This document shows positions 40,885 through 60,186 of a stretch of 64,000 nt of DNA, piece by piece (within the stretch, counting starts at the first letter, position 1; every line of letters begins with the position of its first letter). The notes below the pieces were generated by a model, which did no database searches, was not told the DNA's origin, and was given only the letters and a program-made list of their open reading frames with translations. The stretch comes from Haliclona indistincta (taxonomy: Eukaryota; Porifera; Demospongiae; Haplosclerida; Chalinidae), in NCBI GenBank assembly GCA_964017065.1, contig OZ024787.1, positions 3,297,921 through 3,361,920 on the forward strand. Reading direction: 5' to 3'. A program made the translations under genes and the position numbers.

Positions 40885-42847
40885 AATATGGCTTGTACAC
40901 CCTGCTGGAATTGCCCCCTTCTTGGCTTGTAGGCTGATTGCCCTTGATAAATCTCCTGGTATCCGCCCAATAGGTATTTGTGAGGTGCCGAGAAGAATCA
41001 TCGCAAAAGCCATTCTTTTTGTGACCAAAGGTGATGTTGAGGATGCAGCCGGCTGCCATCTTAATGGTTGATGCTTCCAATGCTTTAATTCCATGAATAG
41101 AACTGTGGCACTTCACAACGTGTGAATACTCTGTCCTTCCCTTGCTACCGTTTTAATTAACACGTATAGAGGCGCTGCAGAACTCTTCATGGACAGTCAA
41201 ACAATTCTTTCAAAAGAGGTTACAACGCAGGGTGACCCACTTTCAATGCCCTTTTATGCCCTTGCCACGGTGCCCTTGATTGATATGCTGAAACAGCTGA
41301 ATGATGCTCTCCAAGTGTGGTATGCCGACGATGCGGCTGCAGCGGGAAAACTTACGGTGCTGAAAAGCTGGTGGGATGATCTGCTTCAGCTTGGTCCTGC
41401 CTTTGGCTACTTCGTGAATGCAAAAAAAGTCCTGGCTCGTGACCAAAGAGGAACATCTGGATGATGCGAAATTCTTGTTCCAAGATTCCAACCTGAACAT
41501 TACAGCTGAAGGGAGACCTTATTTAGGTGCTGCAATTGGCTCTGTTAACTTTGTCAAGCAGTGGCTCTTGAATAAGGTTAGAGAGTGGGGCTAACACTGG
41601 CCGAGTTTGCAAGATCTCAACCGCATGCGTCTTATGCAGCTTTCATTCACGGGTTCACACACAAGTTCACCTACTTGTGCAGAACTAATCCTGATATAGA
41701 CCAACTTCTGGAACCCATTGAAAAGATCATTCGTACCCTTCTCATCCCCACCTGGACTGGCCAGGATGCACCCAATGATGTTGTTCGCTCTCTGTTTGCC
41801 CTGCCAGTTCGACTCGGAGGTCTGGGGATCAGTAATCTGACAGTATCTGCTTCCTTTGAATACACCTCCTCCGTGGAAATATCGGCTGCTCTATCTCAGG
41901 CAATTGTTGACCAACAATCGGAGTACACCTATGCAATCTACGAGGACCAGTGCCTTGCAAAAGACTCTGTCAAGCTTGGGAGACGTAAATGCGCTAGTGA
42001 TTTGGCCTCATCTCTAAAGTCTGCTTTACCTCCTACTCTTCTGAAAGCCATGGAGTTAGCCCAAGAAAAGGGATCTTCAAGTTGGTTATCTGCCCTTCCC
42101 TTAGAACAATATGGTCTGACCCTCCACAAAGGAGCTTTCCGGGATGCCCTTGCTCTCAGATATGGTTGGACTCCTGCCAACCTACCTACACATTGTGCCT
42201 GTGGGGCTGGTATGTCTGTAGGACATGCTCTCTCTTGCCCCAAGGGTGGCCTGCCAATTGCCAGACACAATGAGGTTAGAGATACTGTAGCTGGCTGGTT
42301 GGGCGAACTCTGTAACAACACTACAGTAGAACCAACAAAGCAACCAATCGCCGGTGAAGTCCTCCGCCATGCTACTGCGATTGCTGAGGAGGGCGCGCGA
42401 CTGGACATTGATACAGATGGTTTTAGGGGAGGTCCCTTCAAAAGGGCATTTTTTGATGTCAGCGTGTTCAATCCCTACGCTCCTTCAAACTCCAGTCAAT
42501 CCCTTGCTGCCACCTACCAGAAACATGAGAAACGAAAGAGCCGTGCTTACAAACAGAGAGTACGTGAAATTGAGCACGGTTCCTTCACCCCCTTGATCTT
42601 GTCTGCCACTGGTGGAGTTGGTGCTGCGGCAAACGTTTGCTATAAGAGACTTGCGTCCCTACTGTCAGTAAAGTGGAACATGCCCTACTCCTGCTCTCTT
42701 GCCTGGATCAGGTGTACACTCTCCTTCTCCTTGTTACGATCATCGATCCAGTGTTTGAGAGGCTCCAGGTCATCTCCTCACACTCCTATGCATCCCTGCC
42801 ATCTTGTGGCTTTCCATGAGTCTGGGATCACTGCTACCGGTCACTAA
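40885..42847 (+). pseudogene. Non-LTR retrotransposon reverse transcriptase and endonuclease, fragmented
   Basis: Pieces in order: LACRLIALDKSPGIRPIGIC and RRIIAKAI (about 40920-41010, before a stop); TTQGDPLSMPFYALATVPLI with VWYADD, the YxDD catalytic motif (41189-41464); a shift in an A7 run at about 41425, then WLVTKEEHLDDAKFLFQDS and GRPYLGAAIGSVNFV in a second frame; another shift near 41580; then an open 420-codon stretch (41585-42847). The last contains LFALPVRLGGLGI, a CACGAGMSVGHALSCPKGG C/H cluster and ARLDIDTDGF...FFDVSVFNPYA, as in restriction-like endonucleases of early-branching non-LTR elements. At least three lesions mean it is dead. The 5' part is missing. Confidence 0.85.
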
Positions 42848-42964
42848 AACTATCATTTTGAACCTAACCTATTGTATATTCTTCTATTTCCTACTTTGTA
42901 TCATCTCTTGGAATCATTATTTTATTACACTGTAATAAGAAAAAAATAATAATAATATGGCGTC

Positions 42965-43365
42965 TAACAGTGTTCGTGATCGTGAACTCGTCAAATTTAT
43001 ATCGACGTTTCGCTAAAAACTAAGTTCAAAAGGCACCTGCCAGAAGAATTTAACGACTGTTCGTGGGTGCTTTGGTCTCGGCACTACTCGCGTAAAGGCG
43101 CTGGGCGAGTTGAAGGAAGAAAGAAGATATGACGAAACTCGATTTTCACCGTTTCCAGGTTCGTCACTTTAGTGACCATTTCGAGCAATCTCCTTGCTGC
43201 TGTAAGATGGGGCAACGCCAAAGAGCAGATCTAAGTGTCTTTGGACGTATAAAATTCATCACCAGGCGAAATATCAGCGTTTGAACGCTAATACTTTGTA
43301 TATAGCCGCCATTTTGTCTTTTTGGCCATCCCTACATAGGGAGGCAATACCGTGCCTCCCCAATA
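42965..43365 (-). repeat. Dispersed repeat, partner of 9146-9560
   Basis: Inverted relative to its partner; ends in GGGAGGCA..GTGCCTCCC (43339-43362). It lies directly after the dead retrotransposon's 3' AT-rich tail. Confidence 0.8.
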
Positions 43366-43380
43366 ACGCTATCCTACACT

Positions 43381-43860
43381 TACCGTGCGTGCGAATTGTT
43401 GCATTGTAGCTGGCCGCCACGTTGCCTTCGCTACATAACTTATGCCACCGTGATTCGATCCAAAGACGAGTTATAGGCCCTAGCATCGGGGTGGCGATCC
43501 CGGCGCTATGCGTCAAACATGAAATGCAACCTGGCAATCTTACAGTGAGGTTTACGCCAAACATACATTCAAAATCAAAATCTTAGTACTTTGTTAGCTC
43601 ACTACTTCAACAGCTTGATCCTCACTGCTTCACCGTTGTAACTATGTGCTGCTCCACAACATTGAGTTGCTACTTGATTAGTATGACCTCAACTCCTTAT
43701 ATACTGCTGCAGGAATGTGTTTACTATTTTGAACAAAGGAAGGCCAACTTTTCATAGTTCCATGTCAAGCATAACTTCACTTTTCATAATTAACTGACAT
43801 ATGCATAGCATAAACTGACAATTCTACATCATTCCATCAATCCATGAGTATAGATGCTTT
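43381..43860. repeat. Diverged third copy of the region upstream of family X
   Basis: CTAGCATCGGGGTGGCGATCCCGGCGCTATGCG and the following 350 bases match 26300-26770 and 45740-46200, with more substitutions than those two have to each other. It lies just before copy B of the segmental duplication, so the segment was partly duplicated before. Confidence 0.8.
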
Positions 43861-43868
43861 TTTACACA

Positions 43869-46800
43869 GGGGTGTGTCGCCCATGAGACTGCAAACGTAC
43901 GTTGAAACTGTATCGAGATGTCAAAGAGACAAAGAATGCCTTCACAGAAGGCTGTAGAGGAAGTGATCGATTAACGGACATGCCCAGGCTCTCGACGTGG
44001 GCGGCGTGGATGGCTATTAGGCACCCACGCAGCCCGTCCGAGAGCCTGGGTACGAGGATAACATGGCCACAGCACGCGACCGGCTTTCCCGACTTCGAAG
44101 TTGTCTTTCTAAGAATAAATATTCAACAACCAAGCTGTTAAGAGTTATTTCATGACAATCTTCAAGCAGTAAGGCAGTAAACAGCCGCGTTTTTTTTGTA
44201 CACACACGGACATATAGACGAACCGGAACGCTTAACCCTCCGGCGCCTTCGCGCCCAGGGCAACCGCGGATTCACCTACCGCTCTAGAACTGAATTACGG
44301 GGATTCTGTTCCGGCGGCGATCTAATTTCACTGTGTCGACGTTCTACAATATGGTTGCAACTTGAGCGACACTGTTAGATTAATTTGTAATACTCACAAA
44401 ACAGTACAGTGCTTCCCGCTTAGAGAGTCCAATTGTGACGTTTTTACATAATATGCTGTAAAAATGTTATCAAAGGTAATACAATCTTCAAATCTGGTCT
44501 GAAGTATGGTATATCATTTTAGATTATGTGCATCAAATATGACAGCTCACAACCAACTATTGCAAAAGTTATCAACTATTAATTATAGGTCACAGGCTAA
44601 GCTCAGTAGCTGAAGTTTTTAGGCTTGGAAATGGCTATTTGGCTGAGTTAAGAAAATTCACTTTACACACAGCTCACAGAATGGCTCATCTTTCACTACA
44701 GCAAGTTTGCAAGCTCAACTTCCTTGCACAACGTTTTACGGTACAGAAATGCACCAAAAACATGCGTTTTGGGAGTCACTGAAGTTTTTAGGCTTGCATT
44801 TGCGCATTTTTGCGAGTTAAGAACACAGATTTGTGCAATGGATAGCCAGATACCTGAACGTTTTACTTGCGTTGGAATTATAAGCGTAGCTTAAACCATG
44901 AGCGCACACGATCGTCGAGAAAGTGCAGTTCTGCTGTTCTTCGTCGCGTTAATGAGATTCATCTAGAGAAAGTAGTTTATCGATGACTCGTTTCCGCTCG
45001 CGCAGGGCCGCTTTTTGTTGACCGGTGACAAGATGGCTGCTGATCGACAGCCCTAGTTTCGCTTCGTTCTCGGTCAGTTGCAGTTTTACCGGATAAAAAG
45101 CCGATCATTTTGTTAAACGATTGCAACTGATAGAGAACGAAGCAAAACTAGGGCTGTCGATCAGCAGCCAGCTGTGTGTAAAGTGAATTTTCTTAACTCA
45201 GCCAAATAGCCATTTCCAAACTGTTTCCAAACCTAAAAACTTCAGCTACTGAGCTTAGCCAGTGACCTATAATTAATAGTTGATAAATTTTGCAATAGTT
45301 GGTTGTGGGCTGTCATATTTGATGCACATAATCTACAATGTTATACCATACATCAGACCAGATTTGAAGATTGTATTACCTTAGATAACATTTTTACAGC
45401 ATATTATGTAAAAACATCACAAGTGGACTCTCTAAGCGGGAAGCACTGTAGCATTTTCTAGTCATTAACTGTGTGCTAACCTCGCTTTCTTGACCGAGAT
45501 CGCGCAAGAGATGCATGTGATTACTGGCGGAAAGCAGCTAGCCTGGCCCAAGCGCTCAACGGAACGAAACTGAGTCTTGTCCCAGGCTGCAGCACACTCA
45601 TACGGTCGGTGGTGGAAAGACATTAGCGCCTAAAATTGCTGTCCGTTTTATAGGAATCATACTTTGGAGATATGATCATTTTCATCAACGCTGTCGGAGA
45701 CCAAACGACGATAGAATTATAGCCTATACCGAGTTACCGTGCGAATTATTGCATTCAGTAGCCGGCCGCCATTTGGTTTATAAGGCTTCGCTCAATAACT
45801 TATGTCTCCATGATTTGATGCATATACTAGTTCATGCCCTAGCATCGGGGCGGCAATCCCGGCGCTATGCATGCAAACATGAAATACAATCTGGCAATCA
45901 GGTTTATGCCATACATACATTCAAAATCAAATTCTTAGTACTTGGATATGCTCACTTCAAAAGCTTGATCCTCACTGCTTCATCACCGTTGTAACTATGT
46001 GCTGCTCCACAGCACACTGATAGTTACTACTTGATTAGTGAGACCACAACTCCCTATATGCTGTAGGAATGTGTTTACTATAATTTTTGCCAAAAGGAAG
46101 GCTAAGTTTTTACAGTCACATGTCAAGCATAGCTTTGCTTGTCATAATTAACTGACATCTGCATAGCATAAACTGGCAATTCTACATGATCCATCATAAT
46201 TATTAGAGTACGGGATAGTACTGATTTATTCCAAATCGAAATGTATTACATGACATCACGCCGATGTGGTCTTTCAGTGCCGTGTAATACCCTTATTTTA
46301 AACTGAAGGAAACCTCAAAACTGAAAGATACCATTCAAAATTATGACAGCATTGACTTTAAGAAGAGAAATTACTGAAGGTGTTTACAAATCAGTAGTTG
46401 AGAGCCACGTGCGGGTATAAAGTGCAAGTGTTTATCAAACAACGCCATTGGCTGTGCTCGTGTGATAGTGCATGCATGCTTTATGATCTTTCGATTGTCA
46501 GTCTATTACGAATTTTACATGTACCCGTAATTTTTATTAATGATACGCTGTACATTTTTGACATGTATAAAATTTTGAAAGCAAAATTATTATTCAAAGG
46601 GAGTGGCGTCGTAGGCGGAACCATGAGCACGGCGCGTTCGTTCTCATGGTTCTCTACGCTGGTTTCCCCGCTATTGCGTAAGGTGAGTATGTCCTGGAGC
46701 TGTCTGCATGAGATACTATACAATAATTATACTAACTGATGCGGATTTCGTCCATCATGCAGGTCATCAACAAACTTTCTGAATCGCCTCTCTCTTCTTC

Positions 46801-47640
46801 TTTTCTCACTAGCGACGTGTGTCAACAGCTGATCTCAGGTGATCATGATAACGATGATCAGGTGTGGCACAATTAGTACTTGCCCTCAAAACCTGAACCA
46901 TAGTCCTCTTGTTCTCTAGTGTGCTGCTTCATCTACCAGTGATCCTCCTCCTCTGTTAGTAGATCAGGATCATGAGCTGTGTAGTGGTCTCCATATACTA
47001 ACTGGTTACCCTCAACACTCACTGTACAAGAGATTATCACTCAGTATATCGTACTGGATGGTGACTGGGTAGGTGAGGGAGAGGGTGTGGTCACTATGTC
47101 ACGTTTGCAATATGTGTCACAGCCACAGTCCTGTTCTCGATCTACCTGACATGTACTTGCTGAATGAGGAGCCTACACTAGAATCAAGGTAGAAGGAGAG
47201 AGAGAGAAGACGAAATTTTGTGTCTGTATGAGGAGTGTACGAGAGGTAGAAAACAAATCGTGATAATAGAATTATTGTTCTTTCAACTTGTGTTGTAGAA
47301 CTGAAAGGATGAAGAATGTGTCAGCTCTGCTATCAGGGAAAGCTGTGCTCTGGGACAACTTGTCGTCAGAGGATAAAGAACGCCTCATTCGAGAAACATT
47401 AATGGTAACTATGTTGATCAGTTGATCTAACAGAAAAGCAAGCTAGGCTTGAAATGCTAAAACTCTATGATAAGATAAGACTCCACTATGATAAGACTCA
47501 TTTAAATATTAAACAAAGATAGTGTTTATGTGGTGATATCCTTGAAAAGCTGGGATGAGTAGCATTGGTGTACGTGTCGAATATTAATCTGTGATATCAT
47601 AGTGATGTAATAATTTCATCCAGACCCTAGGGCTCAGAGG
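43869..47640. repeat. Segmental duplication, copy B (partner 25490-28582)
   Basis: Same order and orientation as copy A. Contains the 44407-45448 insertion absent from copy A. It carries the intact family X gene. Confidence 0.9.
44407..45448. mobile_element. 1.04-kb element with about 270-bp terminal repeats, TA-flanked
   Basis: The outer ends are CAGTGCTTCCCGCTTAGAGAG and its complement, flanked by TA on both sides. The arms run to about GAAAATTCACTTTACACACAGC. The middle holds a second nested palindrome (GATCGACAGCCCTAGTTTCG at 45042 and its mirror at 45135). The duplicate locus near 26030 shows the empty site (ACAAAACAGGAGCATTTT). No gene. Confidence 0.88.
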
Positions 47641-48441
47641 AGTGTTGGACCTGCTGGGAGTACGACACACAGTGGGTAGTGTGGATACCTTGCCTCCATC
47701 AAGAGAACAACTCATGACTGCCTTTAATACACTACACAGGTCAGCTGACAGTCACATGATACAAATCACAAGTTATGATGCTTTCTTGTTCATAGTCCAG
47801 TCAGTAAGCTGACAGTGGGTGCTAGAGCATTATCTAAGCACCATCATCGTGATGGGAGTGCAAGCTGGTGGGGAAACAGCACTGGATGTGAGCCCATACG
47901 CATGCATGTGTGCAAAATACTCAGCTACATAGTGTAGCATGCATGAGCTTGAACCAGATGATACTTTTGTGGAGTAAATAATGGTCATCACGCTCATGGT
48001 TAGTACATTTTCACTATTAGTACATTTTTCCTTATTAGCAGAAGAGAAAAAGAACCAACATGCTGTCATGGTGGTTGAGACAATACTGGACAGCTGTACT
48101 TGGATCAACATTCATACTCTACCTGTACGTACTCCCACTATCACCATCACACCTCCCACTATCATCCTCACCATCACACCTTGTCACTGTATAGCTGTTA
48201 TAACAGGCTAACCACGCATTCAACTATCCATACATTGACTATGACAACCAACTTGCAAACTGCTGTATGCAAATGCCCACTCGTGGTCTTGCCCTCCTCT
48301 CAGCACGATACTAAAGTCGTGGAGATACGAACAGTGGAGGGATATGGAGCAAGATGGCAGCTGCTACCAGATGGCACACAGTTCAGAGGATTCCTGGAGC
48401 CACAGATGGAAGATGGACATAGTGTACACTGGAAACACTGA
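46623..48441 (+). CDS. Family X: conserved 300-residue protein, nine exons (intact copy)
   Basis: Exons: 46623-46682, 46763-46861, 46920-47068, 47123-47188, 47299-47404, 47624-47739, 47805-47887, 48039-48124, 48304-48441. All have GT/AG borders and compatible phases (903 bases including stop). Start MSTARSFSWFSTLVSPLLRK. Later blocks: LHILTGYPQHSLYKRLS, GLRGVLDLLGVRHTVG, LTVGARALSKHHHRD...WWG, VVETILDSCTWINIHTLPHD, YGARWQLL and a C-terminal FRGFLEPQMEDGHSVHWKH. The last third, rich in His, Trp and Arg, looks like a conserved eukaryotic family of unknown function that I cannot name. No signal peptide or membrane segment. It is the only one of four copies here with an unbroken frame. A kinase gene converges on it from 333 bases downstream. 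Confidence 0.85.
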
Positions 48442-48773
48442 CACACATTTTAAAAAAAATTTTGATAAAAAATTGAAAATTCTAAATTTAAATGAAACAC
48501 CGTCATGTACACTAGATAGATTAATGAAAAATAAGATGACAAATGTGCATGTGTGCCGAATAAAATTTTGTCCTGAACAATGCACAAGCTGAATATACTG
48601 GTACACAATGTTACAAAACAATCCACAAACACCATCTGTACAATCTATTGCAAAAGTATTACACATGTACAGTTCATGTAGCTAATAAATGTTTCCTAAC
48701 TTAATGTAATAGTCTGAAATGTCTCTGAGTATAAAGAATACATACACAGTTCACTTTCGTCTGTATTTCTAGA

Positions 48774-57167
<8,394 letters not shown>

Positions 57168-57412
57168 CGCGCTCCTCGTCCTGTATTAAAACATACATTA
57201 ACCGGACAAATTTTAATACAATGTCGCTAGCTAATCATTTGCTAACCAAGCATACATAGCGTCTGACGGCGAGCTCCCAAGAGACCAGCTCAGCAGAGAC
57301 GCTCACGTGATACAGTATTCCTATCCGCCCTGCAGGGTGGAGCGAATTGTAACTAAGTCGACACTCTCTCAGGCTCTCGAGTAGGAGACGAACCTTCTGT
57401 TTCGCAGTCGCT
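57168..57412. promoter_or_regulatory. Bidirectional promoter of the receptor pair
   Basis: Exactly 245 bases separate the minus-strand start codon (57167) and the plus-strand start codon (57413). Both 5' UTRs and promoters must fit here unless there are upstream non-coding exons. The right half is GC-richer (TCTGACGGCGAGCTCC, CCTGCAGGGTGGAGCG) than its surroundings. No TATA box is evident. Confidence 0.7.
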
Positions 57413-58954
57413 ATGTCAAGATTCAATCATATTGTCGCTCACCTGCTTTTACACGGAGTTTTTATAACCGCGGTAACAGCACAGAGAGCAAGTATGCATG
57501 AATTTATACTGGTTATCAACTTATCATGATCATGTCTGCACTACATGCAGATCTCACAAGTCATCCACAATCCGTCAACATCTCACTCAATGGAGTGGCT
57601 GAGTTCAACTGCACAGGAGTTGCGAGTGGTTTCGTCTGGGAAGCTGATGGAGTGGAAGTGAAAGATGATGGAATGGATACTCTCATATCGCAAGCGGACT
57701 CAGTTGATGCTTCAAACGGTATTACCATGTCAACTTTGAGAATGAAAGTGACTTCAACTGACAATGCTACAAACATCACATGCACTGCTCTAAAGCTTAC
57801 TCCATTGTCAAGCGATAAAAGTGCACCTGCGCTACTGCTGGTGCAAGGTAACGCAGCTAGGCTTTCAGTTATCTAATGTATTTCTGAATCACTGCATTCT
57901 CAGGATTTTTAGATTCAGTCAGTAACCTCACTGTGATCTCAATCAACTCTACTACTGTCCTTGTCTCTTGGATTCCTCCCTTTACTCTGGAGGGGGTACC
58001 CATCTTGGGCTACAATGTTACTTTTTATATCAATGGAGAGAATGACATTATATCAATAGAAAAATACATTACTATGCAATACTACTCCTTTGGTCATCCT
58101 CTTCTCCAAAATGACTTATTTGTCACAGTTATTCCAATCAATGAAGTAGGAGCTGGAAAATCTGAAGTCACTACATTAATTTTTTCTTCCCATAATATTA
58201 TTATTAGTAAGTCAAACATTTATAATTGTGCTTTTATAATAAATTTAAAGCATCATCAGAGAATTTTCAATCTACATCTTACACACCAGTAGTGCCGAAA
58301 ATGAACACATCAGCTATTAGATGTAAGTGGCATGCAGGCAGCAATGATCCATTGCAAGTCATTATTATTTTCGTATTGTTATAGTGGAAACAGTCTATGA
58401 AACGATTTCATTAACAAAAGTTCGAATCTCCAATTCATCGGGCAATTTTGTTACCCCCACTGGTTCATTGACTGTTCCCAATGTATCAGATAATGTAACA
58501 AGTAAGTTTCTGTAGCTACAATAAATTCTTCAATTCATTCTGTGCATGTATTAAAAGCCTCAGTTCTGCTACTAGCTCTGATTGGAGTAACCATCTTTGC
58601 CGTGGTAGTAAGTTTGTTGTGTATAACAGTGGTTATAACATGCTGTCGGCATTACAAAAACCGAACAAATACAATAAGTAAGCCTGATTATTAATACAGC
58701 TATAACAATATTATTAAACAATGATAGAAACTGAAAAAACACCACCGCGAGATATGGTCAGCAACGATTCTGCTTATAGACCGGTTACAGTGGTTAAAGA
58801 TCATCAGAAGGAAGGAAACACAAGCCATTCCATTGAAACACTCTTTACAGACTATGAGGATATAGAAGAAGTGTATTTTAAACACACAACTGAGGAAGAT
58901 GACAAAAGTGATTCATGTAATAGTTTTTACGAACCTGTTGAGAGTCACTTGTGA
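57413..58954 (+). CDS. Ig-FN3 receptor with short tyrosine-motif tail, seven exons
   Basis: Exons: 57413-57491, 57551-57847, 57904-58206, 58290-58322, 58385-58501, 58558-58677, 58728-58954; 391 residues, phases consistent. Signal peptide MSRFNHIVAHLLLHGVFITA; Ig domain (SVNISLNGVAEFNCTG ... NITCTA); FN3 with FTLEGVPILGYNVT, identical in those 14 residues to the neighbour; a Ser/Thr-rich stalk; TM segment (LIGVTIFAVVVSLLCITVVI) then CCRHYKNR. The 75-residue acidic cytoplasmic tail has AYRPV, DYEDIEEVYF and FYEPV, candidate SH2/phosphotyrosine sites, and no enzyme. It looks like a ligand-binding co-receptor or adaptor for a tyrosine kinase. Function and partner are inferred from the domains and the head-to-head arrangement. 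Confidence 0.85.
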
Positions 58955-59729
58955 GAAAGTCATCGTAGTTTGTAATAATTATATTATGTGTTGTCTTTGG
59001 CACAATATTTATACTTCTTTCATACTTCACCATTCATACAATTATACACTCACTTAGTTAGAGTCTATAACCAAGAACAAGCAACTGTTAAAAAAACACA
59101 TGATAGAAATGTCAATGTAGAATTCGAAGAGGATGAATCATAGTGTCTAAACAACCTAACCTAATCAGTTGTCTGTACCTCAATATCCTTATTTGGTACC
59201 ATTCAATAGGTGTCTATATATTTAGCAACAATGATCAACAATTGTTATAACTTGATGGAATTGCCTAATTGTCAAAGGCATAATTATTTTTGATTACATA
59301 GTACATGGTCGATGCAGCAGTATGTTGCACAATAATATATGAGTATAATTATAATTATTATAGTGTTATAATTATACACTCAGTGTATTACATCTACATT
59401 AGCTATAAAATGTAGACAAGTAAAACTATCCTAGTATATTCCTTGACGATGGACCAACAGTGCACCCACACACCATGTAGTTAAAGTGAAACTAGAACAA
59501 AGAGTAGGAACTCTGCATCCTATATGACTCTGACTAAGCTCAATTTGTCAACGAGGGAAAATATTAATGAAAATAAATTATAGTTTAGTGTGGTTTGTAA
59601 ATAAACAGTAAAATTTAAACTTATGCATGCTACAAGTATGCCGTAAGTAACGGATCCATGGATAGTAGTATGACTAGCCAATAAAATGAACAAACCGTTG
59701 TAAAAATTGTGTAATGTTATTATTTACAG
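58955..59729. other. No gene seen
   Basis: Very AT-rich, with runs such as TATAATTATAATTATTATAG. It contains the 3' end of the receptor transcript. Confidence 0.5.
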
Positions 59730-59922
59730 TATCAATTGTGTTACTTGCCGTAGTATGCTGTTGTTATCGTAGAAAGCGACCAATATTATCATCGGTAAGT
59801 ACTATCTTGTTATGTATGTTAATAAATTATGCAGTCCATATCTCTACATATAGTGAATGAAGAAACACTCTGAAACTAAAAGATCTATAGAGACAAACAA
59901 ACAAGGTGTTTACGAACTATAG
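59730..59922 (+). CDS. Possible alternative or orphan TM/tail exons
   Basis: An exon-like 59730-59794 (SIVLLAVVCCCYRRKRPILS, GT donor) enters in phase 1, the same phase that joins the stalk exons to the TM exon of the preceding receptor. It is followed by 59863-59922 (KHSETKRSIETNKQGVYEL, stop) in matching phase. It could be an alternative 3' end giving a very short tail, or a relic of a third receptor. The hydrophobic stretch alone is short for a membrane span. Confidence 0.4.
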
Positions 59923-60004
59923 CTAGTAGATGATAGCCATGAATTAGGTCTACCAAACAACCTGATTGACTACTTTACTTCAGTGACTATTAATTTGACT
60001 ATTG

Positions 60005-60055
60005 ACTATTTGACTTGACTATTGACTATTTGACTATTGACTATTTTGCTCATTA
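60005..60055. repeat. TTGACTAT short tandem repeat
   Basis: Several copies of (TTTGAC)TATTGACTATTTGAC; no other content. Confidence 0.7.
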
Positions 60056-60186
60056 AATTTTGTTCTGAAGCTGTGTGCAAGATAGACAGTACAGTTAATG
60101 TGTACAAATTAATTATTAATTTACTTTTTGAATTATTATAGTTAGTATAATTATGTACTCTTGAGACCACTAGGCTGATGTATGCT

